DNA from: Bacillus sp. J37
GTDB taxonomy: Bacteria > Bacillota > Bacilli > Bacillales > Bacillaceae
Length of the DNA: 64,000 bases
Assembly (NCBI RefSeq): GCF_000518865.1
Contig: NZ_JAEK01000001.1
Location: 310,001 to 374,000, forward strand
Reading direction: 5' to 3'
The translations under genes were made by a program, and so were the position numbers. This document shows positions 9,136-17,899 of this stretch, piece by piece. The notes under the pieces were generated by a model. It saw nothing but the letters and a program-made list of their open reading frames with translations. It did not search any database and had not been told where the DNA came from. Position 1 is the stretch's first letter, and each line of letters begins with the position of its first letter.

Positions 9136-11285
9136 AAAGACGTGATCTATCTAATTCTCCATTCGTTCAATTTAAACAAGTACAAAATACAAATATAAAA
9201 GATAAAATCTTCTTAACAAATGAGCAGATTATCATAAAGAGTCACTATGATGAACGTGATTTAACTTCTCTTCAACACCTGGGGTCTTTTCCCGGGATAG
9301 AGCCTTTTGTAAGAGGTCCATATTCCACAATGTATGTGAATCGGCCATGGACGATAAGACAATATGCCGGGTTTTCAACAGCAGAAGAAAGTAATAGATT
9401 TTACCGAAGAAATTTAGAGATGGGACAAAAGGGGCTATCTGTTGCGTTTGATTTGGCAACACATAGGGGCTATGATTCTGATCATCCACGTGTAACTGGC
9501 GATGTTGGGAAGGCAGGTGTCGCGATCGATTCAATCTTAGATATGAAGCAATTATTTGATGGCATACCATTAGATGAGATGTCTGTCTCTATGACAATGA
9601 ACGGTGCGGTATTACCTATCATGGCTTTTTATATCGTAACCGCAGAAGAACAGGGAGTACCAATAGAAAAGCTTACCGGCACAATCCAAAATGATATTTT
9701 AAAAGAATATATGGTTCGGAATACCTATATTTACCCACCTGACATGTCTATGAAAATTATAGGTGATATTTTTGAATATACATCGAAAAACATGCCGAAG
9801 TTCAATAGCATTAGTATATCCGGCTACCATATGCAAGAAGCAGGAGCACCAGCAGATCTTGAACTTGCTTATACACTTGCGGATGGCCTTGAATATATTC
9901 GTACAGGGCTTAAAGCAGGTCTGGATATTGACCAGTTTGCCCCTAGGCTGTCATTTTTCTGGGCAATAGGAATGAATTACTTCATGGAAGTAGCAAAGCT
10001 GAGGGCCGCCCGCTTCTTATGGACATCGATTGTAAAAGAATTTCAACCGAAAAATCCCAAGTCAACGGCCTTAAGAACCCATTCTCAAACATCGGGTTGG
10101 AGCTTAACAGAGCAAGATCCTTATAATAATGTTGTTCGTACGTGTATCGAGGCTCATGCAGCTGCAATGGGGCATACCCAGTCTCTTCATACAAATGCTT
10201 TAGATGAAGCAATTGCATTGCCAACTGATTTTTCAGCAAGGATTGCTCGAAATACACAGCTTTACCTTCAGCATGAAACTGGGATCTGTGATGTGATTGA
10301 TCCTTGGGGTGGTTCTTATTATGTTGAATCACTCACCCATTCTTTAATTGAGAGAGCAAAGCTGCATATGAAAGAAATTGAGGAACTGGGCGGAATGACG
10401 AAGGCAATTGAAATTGGATTGCCAAAGATGAGAATTGAGGAAGCTGCTGCCCGGAGGCAGGCGAAAATTGATTCAGGTCAAGAAGCAATCATTGGTGTAA
10501 ATAAATTTAAGTTAGAGCAAGAGGAACCAATCGATATACTTTCAATTGATAATAAAGAAGTAAGAAATAAGCAAATTGCAAAGATTAAGCAAATAAAAGC
10601 AAATCGAGATGATAGAAAAGTGACAAAGGCACTGCAGACATTAACAAATTGCGCTGCTGCAAAAACGGGAAATTTATTGGAATTAGCTGTTGAAGCGGCA
10701 AGATATAGGGCCACTTTAGGTGAAATTTCCTTTGCGATTGAGAAGGTTTCAAAACGCCATCAAGCGATGATACGTACAATTAGTGGTGTGTATAGTTCCG
10801 AATTTACTAATGAAGATGAAATAAAGAAAGTAAGAGAATTAACGGATCAATTCTATCAACTTGAAGGAAGACGACCTAGGATTTTAATCGCAAAAATGGG
10901 TCAAGATGGCCATGATAGAGGAGCAAAGGTAATCTCAACAGCATTTGCAGATCTAGGCTTTGATGTTGATATCGGTCCGCTTTTTCAAACGCCTGAAGAA
11001 ACAGCTGCACAAGCTGTAGAAAATGATGTTCATGTAGTGGGCATGAGCTCATTAGCGGCAGGTCACAAAACGTTATTGCCGCAATTAGTGGATGAATTAA
11101 GAAAGCTTGGCAGGGAAGATATACTTGTTATTATTGGCGGAGTAATCCCATACCAGGATTATGAAGAATTAATGGATAAAGGAGCTGCAGAAATTTTCGG
11201 ACCAGGAACTGTCATACCTGTTGCTGCCACAAAAGTAGTAAACAAAATTTTTGAAAGACTTGGATATGAGGAAGTCGGCGAATGA
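9132..11285 (+). CDS. mutB: Methylmalonyl-CoA mutase large (catalytic) subunit
   Basis: Catalytic alpha subunit, 717 aa. The N-terminal 560 or so residues form the substrate TIM barrel ([20 protein letters not shown] near residue 73, the family-typical CoA-binding entry). The C-terminal cobalamin domain carries [13 protein letters not shown], whose DGHDRG gives the histidine that ligates cobalt, and GGVIP later in the fold. Together with MutA it converts the propionyl-CoA-derived product of Val/Ile breakdown to succinyl-CoA. Start and stop overlap both neighbours by 4 nt. Confidence 0.97.
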   Translation: MKRRDLSNSPFVQFKQVQNTNIKDKIFLTNEQIIIKSHYDERDLTSLQHLGSFPGIEPFVRGPYSTMYVNRPWTIRQYAGFSTAEESNRFYRRNLEMGQKGLSVAFDLATHRGYDSDHPRVTGDVGKAGVAIDSILDMKQLFDGIPLDEMSVSMTMNGAVLPIMAFYIVTAEEQGVPIEKLTGTIQNDILKEYMVRNTYIYPPDMSMKIIGDIFEYTSKNMPKFNSISISGYHMQEAGAPADLELAYTLADGLEYIRTGLKAGLDIDQFAPRLSFFWAIGMNYFMEVAKLRAARFLWTSIVKEFQPKNPKSTALRTHSQTSGWSLTEQDPYNNVVRTCIEAHAAAMGHTQSLHTNALDEAIALPTDFSARIARNTQLYLQHETGICDVIDPWGGSYYVESLTHSLIERAKLHMKEIEELGGMTKAIEIGLPKMRIEEAAARRQAKIDSGQEAIIGVNKFKLEQEEPIDILSIDNKEVRNKQIAKIKQIKANRDDRKVTKALQTLTNCAAAKTGNLLELAVEAARYRATLGEISFAIEKVSKRHQAMIRTISGVYSSEFTNEDEIKKVRELTDQFYQLEGRRPRILIAKMGQDGHDRGAKVISTAFADLGFDVDIGPLFQTPEETAAQAVENDVHVVGMSSLAAGHKTLLPQLVDELRKLGREDILVIIGGVIPYQDYEELMDKGAAEIFGPGTVIPVAATKVVNKIFERLGYEEVGE

Positions 11286-12292
11286 AAAAGTTCGTAAAGA
11301 AAAAAACGGACACTCCTGTTGAACAGCTTATAACAGGAATTGAAAGAGGAGACCGAGGTTTACTAGCACAAGCCATCACATTGGTAGAAAGCAATGCAAA
11401 GCAACATTTTGAAAAAGCACAAAAAATAATTGAATCTTTGCTTCAAAAAGGCAATTCTACAATTCGTATCGGAATAACAGGTGTACCAGGTGCAGGCAAA
11501 AGTACGTTCATTGACTCGTTTGGAATGTATCTCTGTGAACAAGGATACCGTGTGGCTGTTCTTGCGATCGATCCCACAAGTCAAGTTTCTAAAGGAAGTA
11601 TAATGGGAGATAAAACGAGGATGGAGAGATTATCGAAGCATCCAAATGCTTATATAAGACCCTCTCCCTCCGGTGGAAATCTTGGTGGAGTTAGTAGGAA
11701 AACAAGAGAAACGATTATTTTATGTGAAGCCGCTGGATATAATATAATTCTTGTTGAAACGATGGGGGTAGGGCAAGGAGAATTTGTTGTACGGGAAATG
11801 GTTGATTTTTTCCTTCTACTCGTATTAACCGGAGCCGGTGATGAATTACAAACGTTGAAAAAAGGAATTATGGAGTTACCAGATTTAGTTGTAGTGAACA
11901 AAGCAGATGGAGAAAATATGTCCAGGGCTAACAAAGCAAAAAGTGAGTATAACTCTATTCTTCACTTTTTAACATCCTATACAAAAGACTGGGAAACAAG
12001 GGCTGTTACTGCTTCAGCATTGGAGGGAACAGGGGTCGTGGACATATGGGAAATCGTGAAAGACTTTGAGAAACAAACAAAAAAAAGCAATCTTTTTTAT
12101 CATAGACGCAGTGAACAACAATTAAATTGGCTTCATGACCTAATCAAACAAGAGTTATTTCGGCATTTTTACGATCAACCGCTTATAAAAAAAGAGCTTC
12201 ATTTAGCTGAACAAACGGTTAAAACAGGGACGAAACATGTAAGCAGGACGGCGCTGGAATTAGTACAAATGTATATAGAACATAAACGATAA
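11282..12292 (+). CDS. meaB: MeaB-type G-protein chaperone of methylmalonyl-CoA mutase
   Basis: GTPase of the SIMIBI class that gates cobalamin loading and protects or reactivates the mutase. Walker [10 protein letters not shown] is near residue 66, the G4-like NKADG motif lies in the middle, and the [15 protein letters not shown] and [10 protein letters not shown] stretches are typical of ArgK/MeaB proteins. Length 336 aa is typical. It overlaps mutB by 4 nt, a diagnostic context that distinguishes MeaB from other ArgK-like GTPases. Confidence 0.94.
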   Translation: MKKFVKKKTDTPVEQLITGIERGDRGLLAQAITLVESNAKQHFEKAQKIIESLLQKGNSTIRIGITGVPGAGKSTFIDSFGMYLCEQGYRVAVLAIDPTSQVSKGSIMGDKTRMERLSKHPNAYIRPSPSGGNLGGVSRKTRETIILCEAAGYNIILVETMGVGQGEFVVREMVDFFLLLVLTGAGDELQTLKKGIMELPDLVVVNKADGENMSRANKAKSEYNSILHFLTSYTKDWETRAVTASALEGTGVVDIWEIVKDFEKQTKKSNLFYHRRSEQQLNWLHDLIKQELFRHFYDQPLIKKELHLAEQTVKTGTKHVSRTALELVQMYIEHKR

Positions 12293-12361
12293 GCGATCTA
12301 GTTGCTCATTTAATAGAAAGCTTGGTAAAATAGGTTTATTGATGATAAAGGAGAGATTTTT

Positions 12362-12799
12362 TTGAACATGGATTTTAATTTATTTATGAATGATATTGTG
12401 CAGCAAGCTCGTAAAGAAATCGTTGCAGCAGGTTATACAGAGCTTACAAGTCCGGAAGAAGTTGATGAGGTACTGAATAAAAAAGGTACAACACTTGTAA
12501 TGGTTAACAGTGTTTGTGGTTGTGCAGGCGGTATCGCGAGACCAGCAGCAGCACATGCTGTTCATTATGACAAACGCCCTGATCAACTGGTTACTGTATT
12601 TGCAGGTCAAGATAAGGATGCAACTGCAAGGGCGCGTGAAATGTTCACAGGGTACCCGCCTTCATCTCCATCCTTTGCTTTATTGAAAGATGGAAAGCTG
12701 CTGACAATGGTTGAACGTCATGAAATTGAAGGTCATGATCCGATGTCAGTTGTAGCGAAGCTGCAATCAGCTTTTGACGAATATTGTGAAGAGGTATAG
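12362..12799 (+). CDS. brxB: Bacilliredoxin BrxB (YqiW)
   Basis: Thioredoxin-fold protein of the YphP/YqiW family that removes bacillithiol from S-bacillithiolated proteins. The characteristic CGC active site is seen in [17 protein letters not shown] near residues 52-55. Length 145 aa equals the family. The TTG at 12362 gives an MNMDFN N-terminus as in B. subtilis and lies 6-7 nt after AAAGGAGAG (12347-12355); the ATG at 12368 is a possible alternative. A strong terminator follows. Confidence 0.95.
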   Translation: MNMDFNLFMNDIVQQARKEIVAAGYTELTSPEEVDEVLNKKGTTLVMVNSVCGCAGGIARPAAAHAVHYDKRPDQLVTVFAGQDKDATARAREMFTGYPPSSPSFALLKDGKLLTMVERHEIEGHDPMSVVAKLQSAFDEYCEEV

Positions 12800-12814
12800 T
12801 ACATGAAAAAAGTC

Positions 12815-12850
12815 AAAGAGACATGGTGTTCGTCACATGTCTCTTTATTT
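12815..12850 (+). terminator. Terminator after brxB
   Basis: Perfect arms AAAGAGACATG and CATGTCTCTTT around a 10-nt loop, followed by ATTTTT. Confidence 0.9.
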
Positions 12851-12936
12851 TTGGATAATATATACAATGTTTTGCGGGTTTATTCACTTTTTCGGAAAAG
12901 TTTTAATCATCGAAATATTTTTATAAATACATTTTT

Positions 12937-12998
12937 ATAAATATTGATTGCATAAATATTAACCTGTGATAAAATACAAATTATCGAATAAATATTAG
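12937..12998 (+). promoter_or_regulatory. Triplicated ATAAATATT, candidate ArgR/AhrC boxes
   Basis: The 9-mer ATAAATATT occurs exactly at 12937-12945, 12952-12960 and 12988-12996. The last two sit in longer GCATAAATATTAA and GAATAAATATTAG contexts, which resemble arginine-repressor half sites (TGAATAAATATTCA-like). They straddle the artP promoter. Repression by AhrC is plausible because the operon encodes an arginine-type transporter, but AT-richness alone could produce such matches. Confidence 0.45.
12948..12975 (+). promoter_or_regulatory. SigA promoter of artPQR
   Basis: -35 TTGCAT (12948-12953), 16-nt spacer, extended -10 TGATAAAAT (TG at 12967-12968, hexamer 12970-12975). The predicted start near 12982 leaves a ~78-nt leader that contains a near-perfect 23-bp palindrome at about 13003-13025. 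Confidence 0.65.
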
Positions 12999-13060
12999 AT
13001 AGATTATCGTACATATGTAGATAATACTAAAAAGATAATACATTATAGGAGGAAACTAAA

Positions 13061-13855
13061 ATGAAGAAACTTTCGTTATTCATTATAAGCTTATTAGTTG
13101 TAGGTTTACTAGCTGCTTGCGGAACAGCTGAGCAGGAAGGAAATGATACTTCATCTGGTGCAGAAGGAGAGGACAAAAAAGTATTGAAGATGGCAACATC
13201 TGCTGATTATCCTCCTTTTGAATATATTGATACGGCAAAAGGCAGTGACATCATTGGTTTTGATATTGATTTAGTAAATGCTCTAGCAGAAAAAACAGGA
13301 TATGAAGTTGAAATTCAAGATATGGATTTTAATAGTTTGATTCCTGCATTACAAGCAAAACAAATTGATATCGTTCTATCAGGTATGACACCAACACCAG
13401 AGCGTGAAGAAAATGTAGATTTCTCAGATGTTTACTATAATGCAAAACACATGATCGTTTCACTTAAAGACAAAGAAATAAAAACAGTTGAAGAATTAGA
13501 AGGTAAAACAATTGGAGTTCAATTAGGATCTATTCAAGAAGAAAAAGCAACGGAAATTTCAGAAGAAGTGAATGTTAAAATCGAAAACCGCAATAAAATC
13601 TCTGAATTAGTTCAAGAAATGAAATCAGGCCGAATTGACGCTGCTATTATTGAAGATAAAGTTGCTGAAGGTTATTTTTCAAAAGATGATCAATTAACAG
13701 GATTTACACTTGATCCAGCTGAAGAAGCTGGTTCGGCGATTGCATTCCAAAAAGGAAGCGAATATACAGAAGAGTTCAATAAAGCATTAAATGAAATGAA
13801 AGAAAACGGCGAGCTTGACGAGTTAATCGTAAAATGGTTCGGTGGGCAGGAATAA
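13061..13855 (+). CDS. artP: Amino-acid (probable arginine) ABC transporter binding lipoprotein
   Basis: Extracellular solute-binding protein of the polar amino-acid family (SBP_bac_3), orthologous by position and similarity to B. subtilis YqiX/ArtP. A lipoprotein signal with lipobox LLAAC at residues 17-21 anchors it to the membrane. The mature protein shows the family landmarks TSADYPPFEY, GFDIDLVNALAEKTG and the later GVQLGSI hinge segment. Length 264 aa. A terminator-like hairpin follows before artQ, which should give the binding protein more transcript than the permease and ATPase. Confidence 0.92.
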   Translation: MKKLSLFIISLLVVGLLAACGTAEQEGNDTSSGAEGEDKKVLKMATSADYPPFEYIDTAKGSDIIGFDIDLVNALAEKTGYEVEIQDMDFNSLIPALQAKQIDIVLSGMTPTPEREENVDFSDVYYNAKHMIVSLKDKEIKTVEELEGKTIGVQLGSIQEEKATEISEEVNVKIENRNKISELVQEMKSGRIDAAIIEDKVAEGYFSKDDQLTGFTLDPAEEAGSAIAFQKGSEYTEEFNKALNEMKENGELDELIVKWFGGQE

Positions 13856-13880
13856 GGGTAAATTGGAATTGATAGAGAGA

Positions 13881-13926
13881 GGCTAACTCAGAAGGGATTC
13901 CCTTAAGCTTGAGTCAGCCCTTTTTT
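13881..13926 (+). terminator. Attenuating terminator between artP and artQ
   Basis: Outer arms GGCTAACTC/GAGTCAGCC (one mismatch) enclose an inner AAGGGA/TCCCTT hairpin and are followed by CTTTTTT. It lies inside the operon, so partial read-through is expected. Confidence 0.8.
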
Positions 13927-13987
13927 ATGGATGACAGTTTCTTTTATTAGAACTAATTATTGAAATGGAAAGGAGTTAGAGAAGGAA

Positions 13988-14650
13988 ATGGATATTTTGA
14001 ATTTTTCTTCAATTGTTCCTTCACTTCCCTTTATTCTTGAGGGAATCTGGGTAACGTTAAAAATTGTTGTCTTATCATTGTTGCTTGGATTTGTGTGGGG
14101 AATTATCCTTGCTTTATTTAAAATAAGTCGGATTAAACCATTAATGTGGATTGCAGATGCGTATACTTCCATTTTTAGGGGGACTCCTCTAGTTCTGCAA
14201 TTATTGATTATTTATTTTGGTTTACCGCAAATTCTTGGGTTTCCAATAGACCCATATCCAGCTGCAGTTGCTGCCTTTACATTAAATTCGGGGGCATATA
14301 TTTCAGAGATTATTCGTGCCGGAATTAATGCAATAGATAAAGGTCAACAAGAGGCATCGATGGCATTAGGTGTTCCGTATTCAAAAATGATGAAGGACAT
14401 TATCTTACCACAAGCATTTAAAAACATATTGCCTGCATTAATGAATGAATTTATTACACTAACAAAAGAATCCGCTATTGTAACGGTGATCGGTGTACAA
14501 GATATTATGAGAAGAGCATATCAAGTGGGGGCAGATTCTTATAATTATTTTGCACCATTAATTTTTGCAGGATTAATTTATTATCTATTAGTCATGTTCT
14601 TAACACTTCTTGGTAAAGGAATAGAAGGGAGAATGAGACGAAGTGATTAA
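13988..14650 (+). CDS. artQ: Amino-acid ABC transporter permease
   Basis: Membrane permease of the His/Glu/Gln/Arg subfamily, 220 aa with about five hydrophobic segments. The cytoplasmic EAA loop that contacts the ATPase is visible ([20 protein letters not shown], near residues 119-138). The last bases overlap the GTG start of artR (GTGATTAA), indicating coupling. Substrate is inferred from orthology with B. subtilis YqiY/ArtQ. Confidence 0.92.
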   Translation: MDILNFSSIVPSLPFILEGIWVTLKIVVLSLLLGFVWGIILALFKISRIKPLMWIADAYTSIFRGTPLVLQLLIIYFGLPQILGFPIDPYPAAVAAFTLNSGAYISEIIRAGINAIDKGQQEASMALGVPYSKMMKDIILPQAFKNILPALMNEFITLTKESAIVTVIGVQDIMRRAYQVGADSYNYFAPLIFAGLIYYLLVMFLTLLGKGIEGRMRRSD

Positions 14651-15365
14651 AGTAGACAATTTGCATAAATCATACGGAAAATTAGACGTATTAAAAGGAA
14701 TATCAACGACAATTGCTTCAGGTGAAGTAATTGCTATCATTGGTCCTTCTGGTTCAGGGAAATCGACCTTTTTACGTTGCTTGAATCTATTAGAAAAACC
14801 TACTGATGGTAAAATTTATATCAATGGTATCGATATAACGGATCGTAAAACAGATATTGCGAAAGTTAGACAAAATGTAGGAATGGTGTTTCAGCATTTT
14901 CATCTTTTTCCTCATAAAACCGTACTGGATAATATTACGTATGCACCAATAACGGTTAAGGGTTTTTCCAAACAAGAAGCTGAGGAGAAAGGGAAAGATT
15001 TATTGAAAAAAGTAGGTCTTCTAGAAAAGGCTGATTCATATCCTAATCGTTTATCCGGAGGACAAAAGCAAAGGGTCGCTATTGCTAGAGCACTTGCAAT
15101 GAATCCGGATGTTATGTTATTTGATGAGCCAACATCTGCACTGGATCCGGAGATGGTAAAAGAGGTTCTGGAAGTAATGAAGGATTTAGCGAAAACCGGG
15201 ATGACAATGGCAATTGTTACACATGAAATGGGCTTTGCAAAAGAAGTCGCAGATCGAGTTCTTTTCTTAGACGGAGGATTATTGGTAGAAGACGCACCAC
15301 CTGGTGATTTCTTCACAGCACCAAAGACAAAACGTGCACAGGAATTCTTAGAGAAGATGCTTTAA
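14643..15365 (+). CDS. artR: Amino-acid ABC transporter ATP-binding protein
   Basis: ATPase of the transporter, 240 aa. Walker [10 protein letters not shown] near residue 34, Q-loop [10 protein letters not shown], signature LSGGQ, Walker [13 protein letters not shown] and the switch histidine in VTHEM are all intact. The GTG start overlaps the artQ stop. Orthologue of B. subtilis YqiZ/ArtR by gene order. Confidence 0.94.
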   Translation: MIKVDNLHKSYGKLDVLKGISTTIASGEVIAIIGPSGSGKSTFLRCLNLLEKPTDGKIYINGIDITDRKTDIAKVRQNVGMVFQHFHLFPHKTVLDNITYAPITVKGFSKQEAEEKGKDLLKKVGLLEKADSYPNRLSGGQKQRVAIARALAMNPDVMLFDEPTSALDPEMVKEVLEVMKDLAKTGMTMAIVTHEMGFAKEVADRVLFLDGGLLVEDAPPGDFFTAPKTKRAQEFLEKML

Positions 15366-15385
15366 AAAGATGTATATATTTGAAG

Positions 15386-15413
15386 AAAGGTGGTCATATT
15401 GATCATCTTTTTT
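15386..15413 (+). terminator. Terminator after artR
   Basis: AAAGGTGGTCA pairs with TGATCATCTTT (two G-U pairs) over a TAT loop and runs into TTTTTT. Confidence 0.8.
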
Positions 15414-15453
15414 CGTACTATCAGAAAGTATATGAATTTTATGAATGAAAGTA

Positions 15454-15510
15454 TAGGAAAAACTAACGCTTTCGCCATTAGGACTTGGCGACAAGCCAAA
15501 TTTCTAATCT
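15454..15510 (+). repeat. Structured intergenic repeat, copy 1
   Basis: This element shares about 45 of 55 positions with 58949-59006. Core stem CGCCA/TGGCG closes an identical 8-nt loop TTAGGACT; below it GCTT pairs with AAGC across small bulges, and an outer GAAA/TTTC helix follows. It lies about 40 nt after the artR terminator and 55 nt before yqjA. It could be a REP/MITE-like element or a conserved RNA. I do not recognise a named family. Confidence 0.75.
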
Positions 15511-15565
15511 TTTCTTGTTTATTAGTGTAAACTATTCAACAGAATGATATGGTAAGGAGTTTTTT

Positions 15566-16519
15566 ATGTTCAAAATAGGTTACCGTACGGCAAAAACTGC
15601 TTTAGGTACTACGATTTCGATTATACTGGCGCAGTTTATCGGCTTGGAGTATTATACATCTGCAGGAATTATCACCATTTTATGCATACAAGTGACAAAA
15701 AAGAAATCCCTCAGGAGTTCGTGGGAACGATTTCTAGCCTGTTCACTTGCCATGGTCTTTTCTTATATTTTCTTTGAAGGAATTGCTTATCATCCGTTAA
15801 TTATAGGTTTATTATTACTATTATTTATACCTGCTACTGTCATCGTAAAAGCAACACAAGGCATTGTAACAAGTACGGTCGTTATTTTTCATCTATTTAG
15901 TACAAATCACATAACCTTTCAAGTAATCGGGAATGAATTTTTACTAGTGACAATAGGTATTGGGATTGCACTGGTGATGAATTTGTATATGCCGAGTGTT
16001 GACAAGAAATTAAAAAACTATCAAATTCAAATTGAAGATAATTTAGCAAGTATTTTTCATGAAATTGAACTTTATTTGATTCAAAAGGATAGAAAATGGG
16101 ATGGAAAAGAAATTACCATAACAGCTCAACTGATAAATGAGGCAAAAACATTGGCATTTCGTGATGTGGAAAATCATTTTTTACGTCATGAAAATTCATA
16201 TTATCACTATTTTAAAATGAGAGAAAAACAATTTGAAATTATCGAACGCGTCATTCCAAGTATTACATCTATACATATTGCAGTCGAGCAAAGTAAAATG
16301 ATTGCTGACTTTCTACATGAACTTAAGGTGAATATCCATCCGGGCAATACTGCTCATAAGTTTTTAGTCCAACTACTTAACATGAAGAAGTCTTTTGAAG
16401 AAATGGATTTACCGAAAACCAGAGAGGAATTTGAAGCAAGAGCAGCTTTGTATCATTTTGTAAGAGAGATGGAGCAATATCTTATTATTAAAAGTCATTT
16501 TAAAGGAATGGAACCTTAA
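15566..16519 (+). CDS. yqjA: YqjA-type membrane protein, aromatic acid exporter family
   Basis: Membrane protein of 317 aa. The first ~145 residues contain five or six hydrophobic helices (GYRTAKTALGTTISIILAQF at the start, typical of the ArAE_1/FUSC-like family). The C-terminal half is soluble and helical. B. subtilis YqjA occupies the same place after yqiZ. Substrate is unknown; the aromatic-acid label is a family name, not a demonstrated activity. A TAAGGAG ribosome binding site precedes the ATG. yqjB starts 38 nt after its stop, so the pair may be cotranscribed. Confidence 0.85.
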   Translation: MFKIGYRTAKTALGTTISIILAQFIGLEYYTSAGIITILCIQVTKKKSLRSSWERFLACSLAMVFSYIFFEGIAYHPLIIGLLLLLFIPATVIVKATQGIVTSTVVIFHLFSTNHITFQVIGNEFLLVTIGIGIALVMNLYMPSVDKKLKNYQIQIEDNLASIFHEIELYLIQKDRKWDGKEITITAQLINEAKTLAFRDVENHFLRHENSYYHYFKMREKQFEIIERVIPSITSIHIAVEQSKMIADFLHELKVNIHPGNTAHKFLVQLLNMKKSFEEMDLPKTREEFEARAALYHFVREMEQYLIIKSHFKGMEP

Positions 16520-16556
16520 AGTAGTGATCATATTAAGAGAAAAAGGATCTGATGAA

Positions 16557-17081
16557 ATGAGGTTTTTGCTTCTTTTTCTTTTTATCGTTCAATCCCCAAT
16601 TTGGCCTCTTGGAGAAAATCCCATGCCTGGTGATCCTTATCTCATTATTAATAAACAAAAAAATGAGATGGCATTTGTGCATGAAAATGAAATAAAAGAG
16701 ATCTATCAAGTGGCGACTGGTATAACAGAAGAGCTTACTCCTGAAGGGGAATTTACCGTAACAGTTAAAGCAGTTGATCCATATTATCGTAAGAAGGACA
16801 TCCCTGGCGGTGACAAAAGAAATCCACTTGGGACCAGGTGGATTGGGTTTAATGCTGAAGGAACAGATGGACGAACATATGGAATACACGGGACAAACAA
16901 TGATAAATCAATAGGCTCCTATGTTACACAGGGCTGTGTAAGATTGCAAAATAAAAAAGTGGAAGCTATTTATGAAAATATTCCTCTAGGTACAAAAGTT
17001 TTCATTACAAATTCTAACCGATCGTTTGAACAGCTGGCTATCGAAAATGGAGCTATAAAAAAAGAGTCTGCACCTCATTAA
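16557..17081 (+). CDS. yqjB: Secreted L,D-transpeptidase (YkuD domain)
   Basis: Peptidoglycan L,D-transpeptidase. A hydrophobic signal-like segment (MRFLLLFLFIVQS) is followed by the YkuD domain. The catalytic signature is IHGTNNDKSIGSYVTQGCVR, with the nucleophilic cysteine near residue 138 of the chosen frame and the conserved histidine in IHGT. I start at ATG 16557, where AAAAGGA lies upstream, rather than at 16524. The product is 174 aa. Position matches B. subtilis yqjB. A terminator overlaps the 3' end. Confidence 0.9.
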   Translation: MRFLLLFLFIVQSPIWPLGENPMPGDPYLIINKQKNEMAFVHENEIKEIYQVATGITEELTPEGEFTVTVKAVDPYYRKKDIPGGDKRNPLGTRWIGFNAEGTDGRTYGIHGTNNDKSIGSYVTQGCVRLQNKKVEAIYENIPLGTKVFITNSNRSFEQLAIENGAIKKESAPH

Positions 17082-17105
17082 TAAATTGAGGTCAGGCTCT
17101 TTTTT
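17061..17105 (+). terminator. Terminator overlapping the yqjB 3' end
   Basis: AGAGTCTGCACCTCA pairs imperfectly with TGAGGTCAGGCTCT and is followed by TTTTTT. The left arm lies inside the last codons of yqjB. Confidence 0.8.
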
Positions 17106-17217
17106 GAATGCTCGGATAGTCTAAAACTTTATATTAGATCGTATAAGTAAAACGAAGGCTCTTATTAAGTGAATTTTGCTACAACCATTTTGCATTAGAA
17201 ATGGAGATGAATATTTC

Positions 17218-17310
17218 CTAAAACCAAACAGAAACTCCTGCAAGTAATGTCGTAATCAGCATAACTCCAATCATTAAATAAACAACAACTTTTTGTGTTT
17301 TACGGGACAT
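17218..17310 (-). CDS. prli42: Prli42-like membrane micropeptide
   Basis: A 30-codon gene on the minus strand. The product begins MSRKTQKVVVYLMIGVM and ends LLAGVSVWF: a basic N-terminus followed by one transmembrane helix. This matches stressosome-associated Prli42, the Listeria/Bacillus miniprotein that anchors the stressosome to the membrane. AAGGAGT (plus-strand 17319-17325) lies 8 nt before the ATG. It stands alone between yqjB and yqjC and is transcribed against both. Recognition is from remembered family sequence. Confidence 0.82.
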   Translation of the reverse strand: MSRKTQKVVVYLMIGVMLITTLLAGVSVWF

Positions 17311-17461
17311 TTTTCTTCACTCCTTGTAAGTATTATTCTATCGTGAATGGATCGATCGGACAACCGTAAAAATGTGAAATTAATTCGTCAAAAATAGAGG
17401 GATTTCTTTTGAAGAAAGAGAAGATTATTATATCTTGATAACGTTTACAAAAAGGGAGTGG

Positions 17462-17899
17462 ATGTTACCAATGGTAAGAAAAGTTGATCATATAGGTATT
17501 GCTGTGCATTCAATTGAAGAAGCATTATTTTTCTATAAAGATATTTTAAAACTACATTTTTTGGGAATGGAAGAGGTACATTCTCAGCAGGTAAAGATTG
17601 CTTTTTTATCAGCTGGAGGCGATACAAAGATTGAATTACTCGAACCAATGTCAGCTGATAGCCCAATAGTTAAATTTTTGGAAAAGAAAGGTGAAGGGAT
17701 TCATCATATAGCATTCGGAGTGGATGATCTTTCTATTCGGTTGGAAGAACTAAAAAAAAGCGGGATTCCGCTTATTGATGAAGTTCCACGAAAAGGAGCA
17801 GCTAATAACCGAATTGCTTTTCTCCATCCTAAAGCAGCTAAAAATGTATTAGTTGAGTTATGTGAAAAAAGCCATGGTGGTGATCGAGATGAATCATGA
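17462..17899 (+). CDS. yqjC: Methylmalonyl-CoA epimerase
   Basis: VOC/glyoxalase-fold epimerase that interconverts (S)- and (R)-methylmalonyl-CoA, supplying the mutase encoded at 7-11 kb. Two beta-alpha-beta-beta-beta modules are visible, with metal-site segments VDHIGIAVHS, KIELLEPM, GIHHIAFGVDDL and VLVELCEK. The start is uncertain: ATG 17462 is very close to AAGGGAG and ATG 17471 (MVRKVDHIG) is equally likely. The frame overlaps yqjD by 11 nt, a physical link of epimerase and carboxyltransferase that supports the assignment. Confidence 0.9.
   Translation: MLPMVRKVDHIGIAVHSIEEALFFYKDILKLHFLGMEEVHSQQVKIAFLSAGGDTKIELLEPMSADSPIVKFLEKKGEGIHHIAFGVDDLSIRLEELKKSGIPLIDEVPRKGAANNRIAFLHPKAAKNVLVELCEKSHGGDRDES

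Noticed and set aside
15454-15510. Reading the repeated element as a Rho-independent terminator
   Set aside because: Neither copy has a T-run directly after the stem, and each follows a separate good terminator by about 40 nt.
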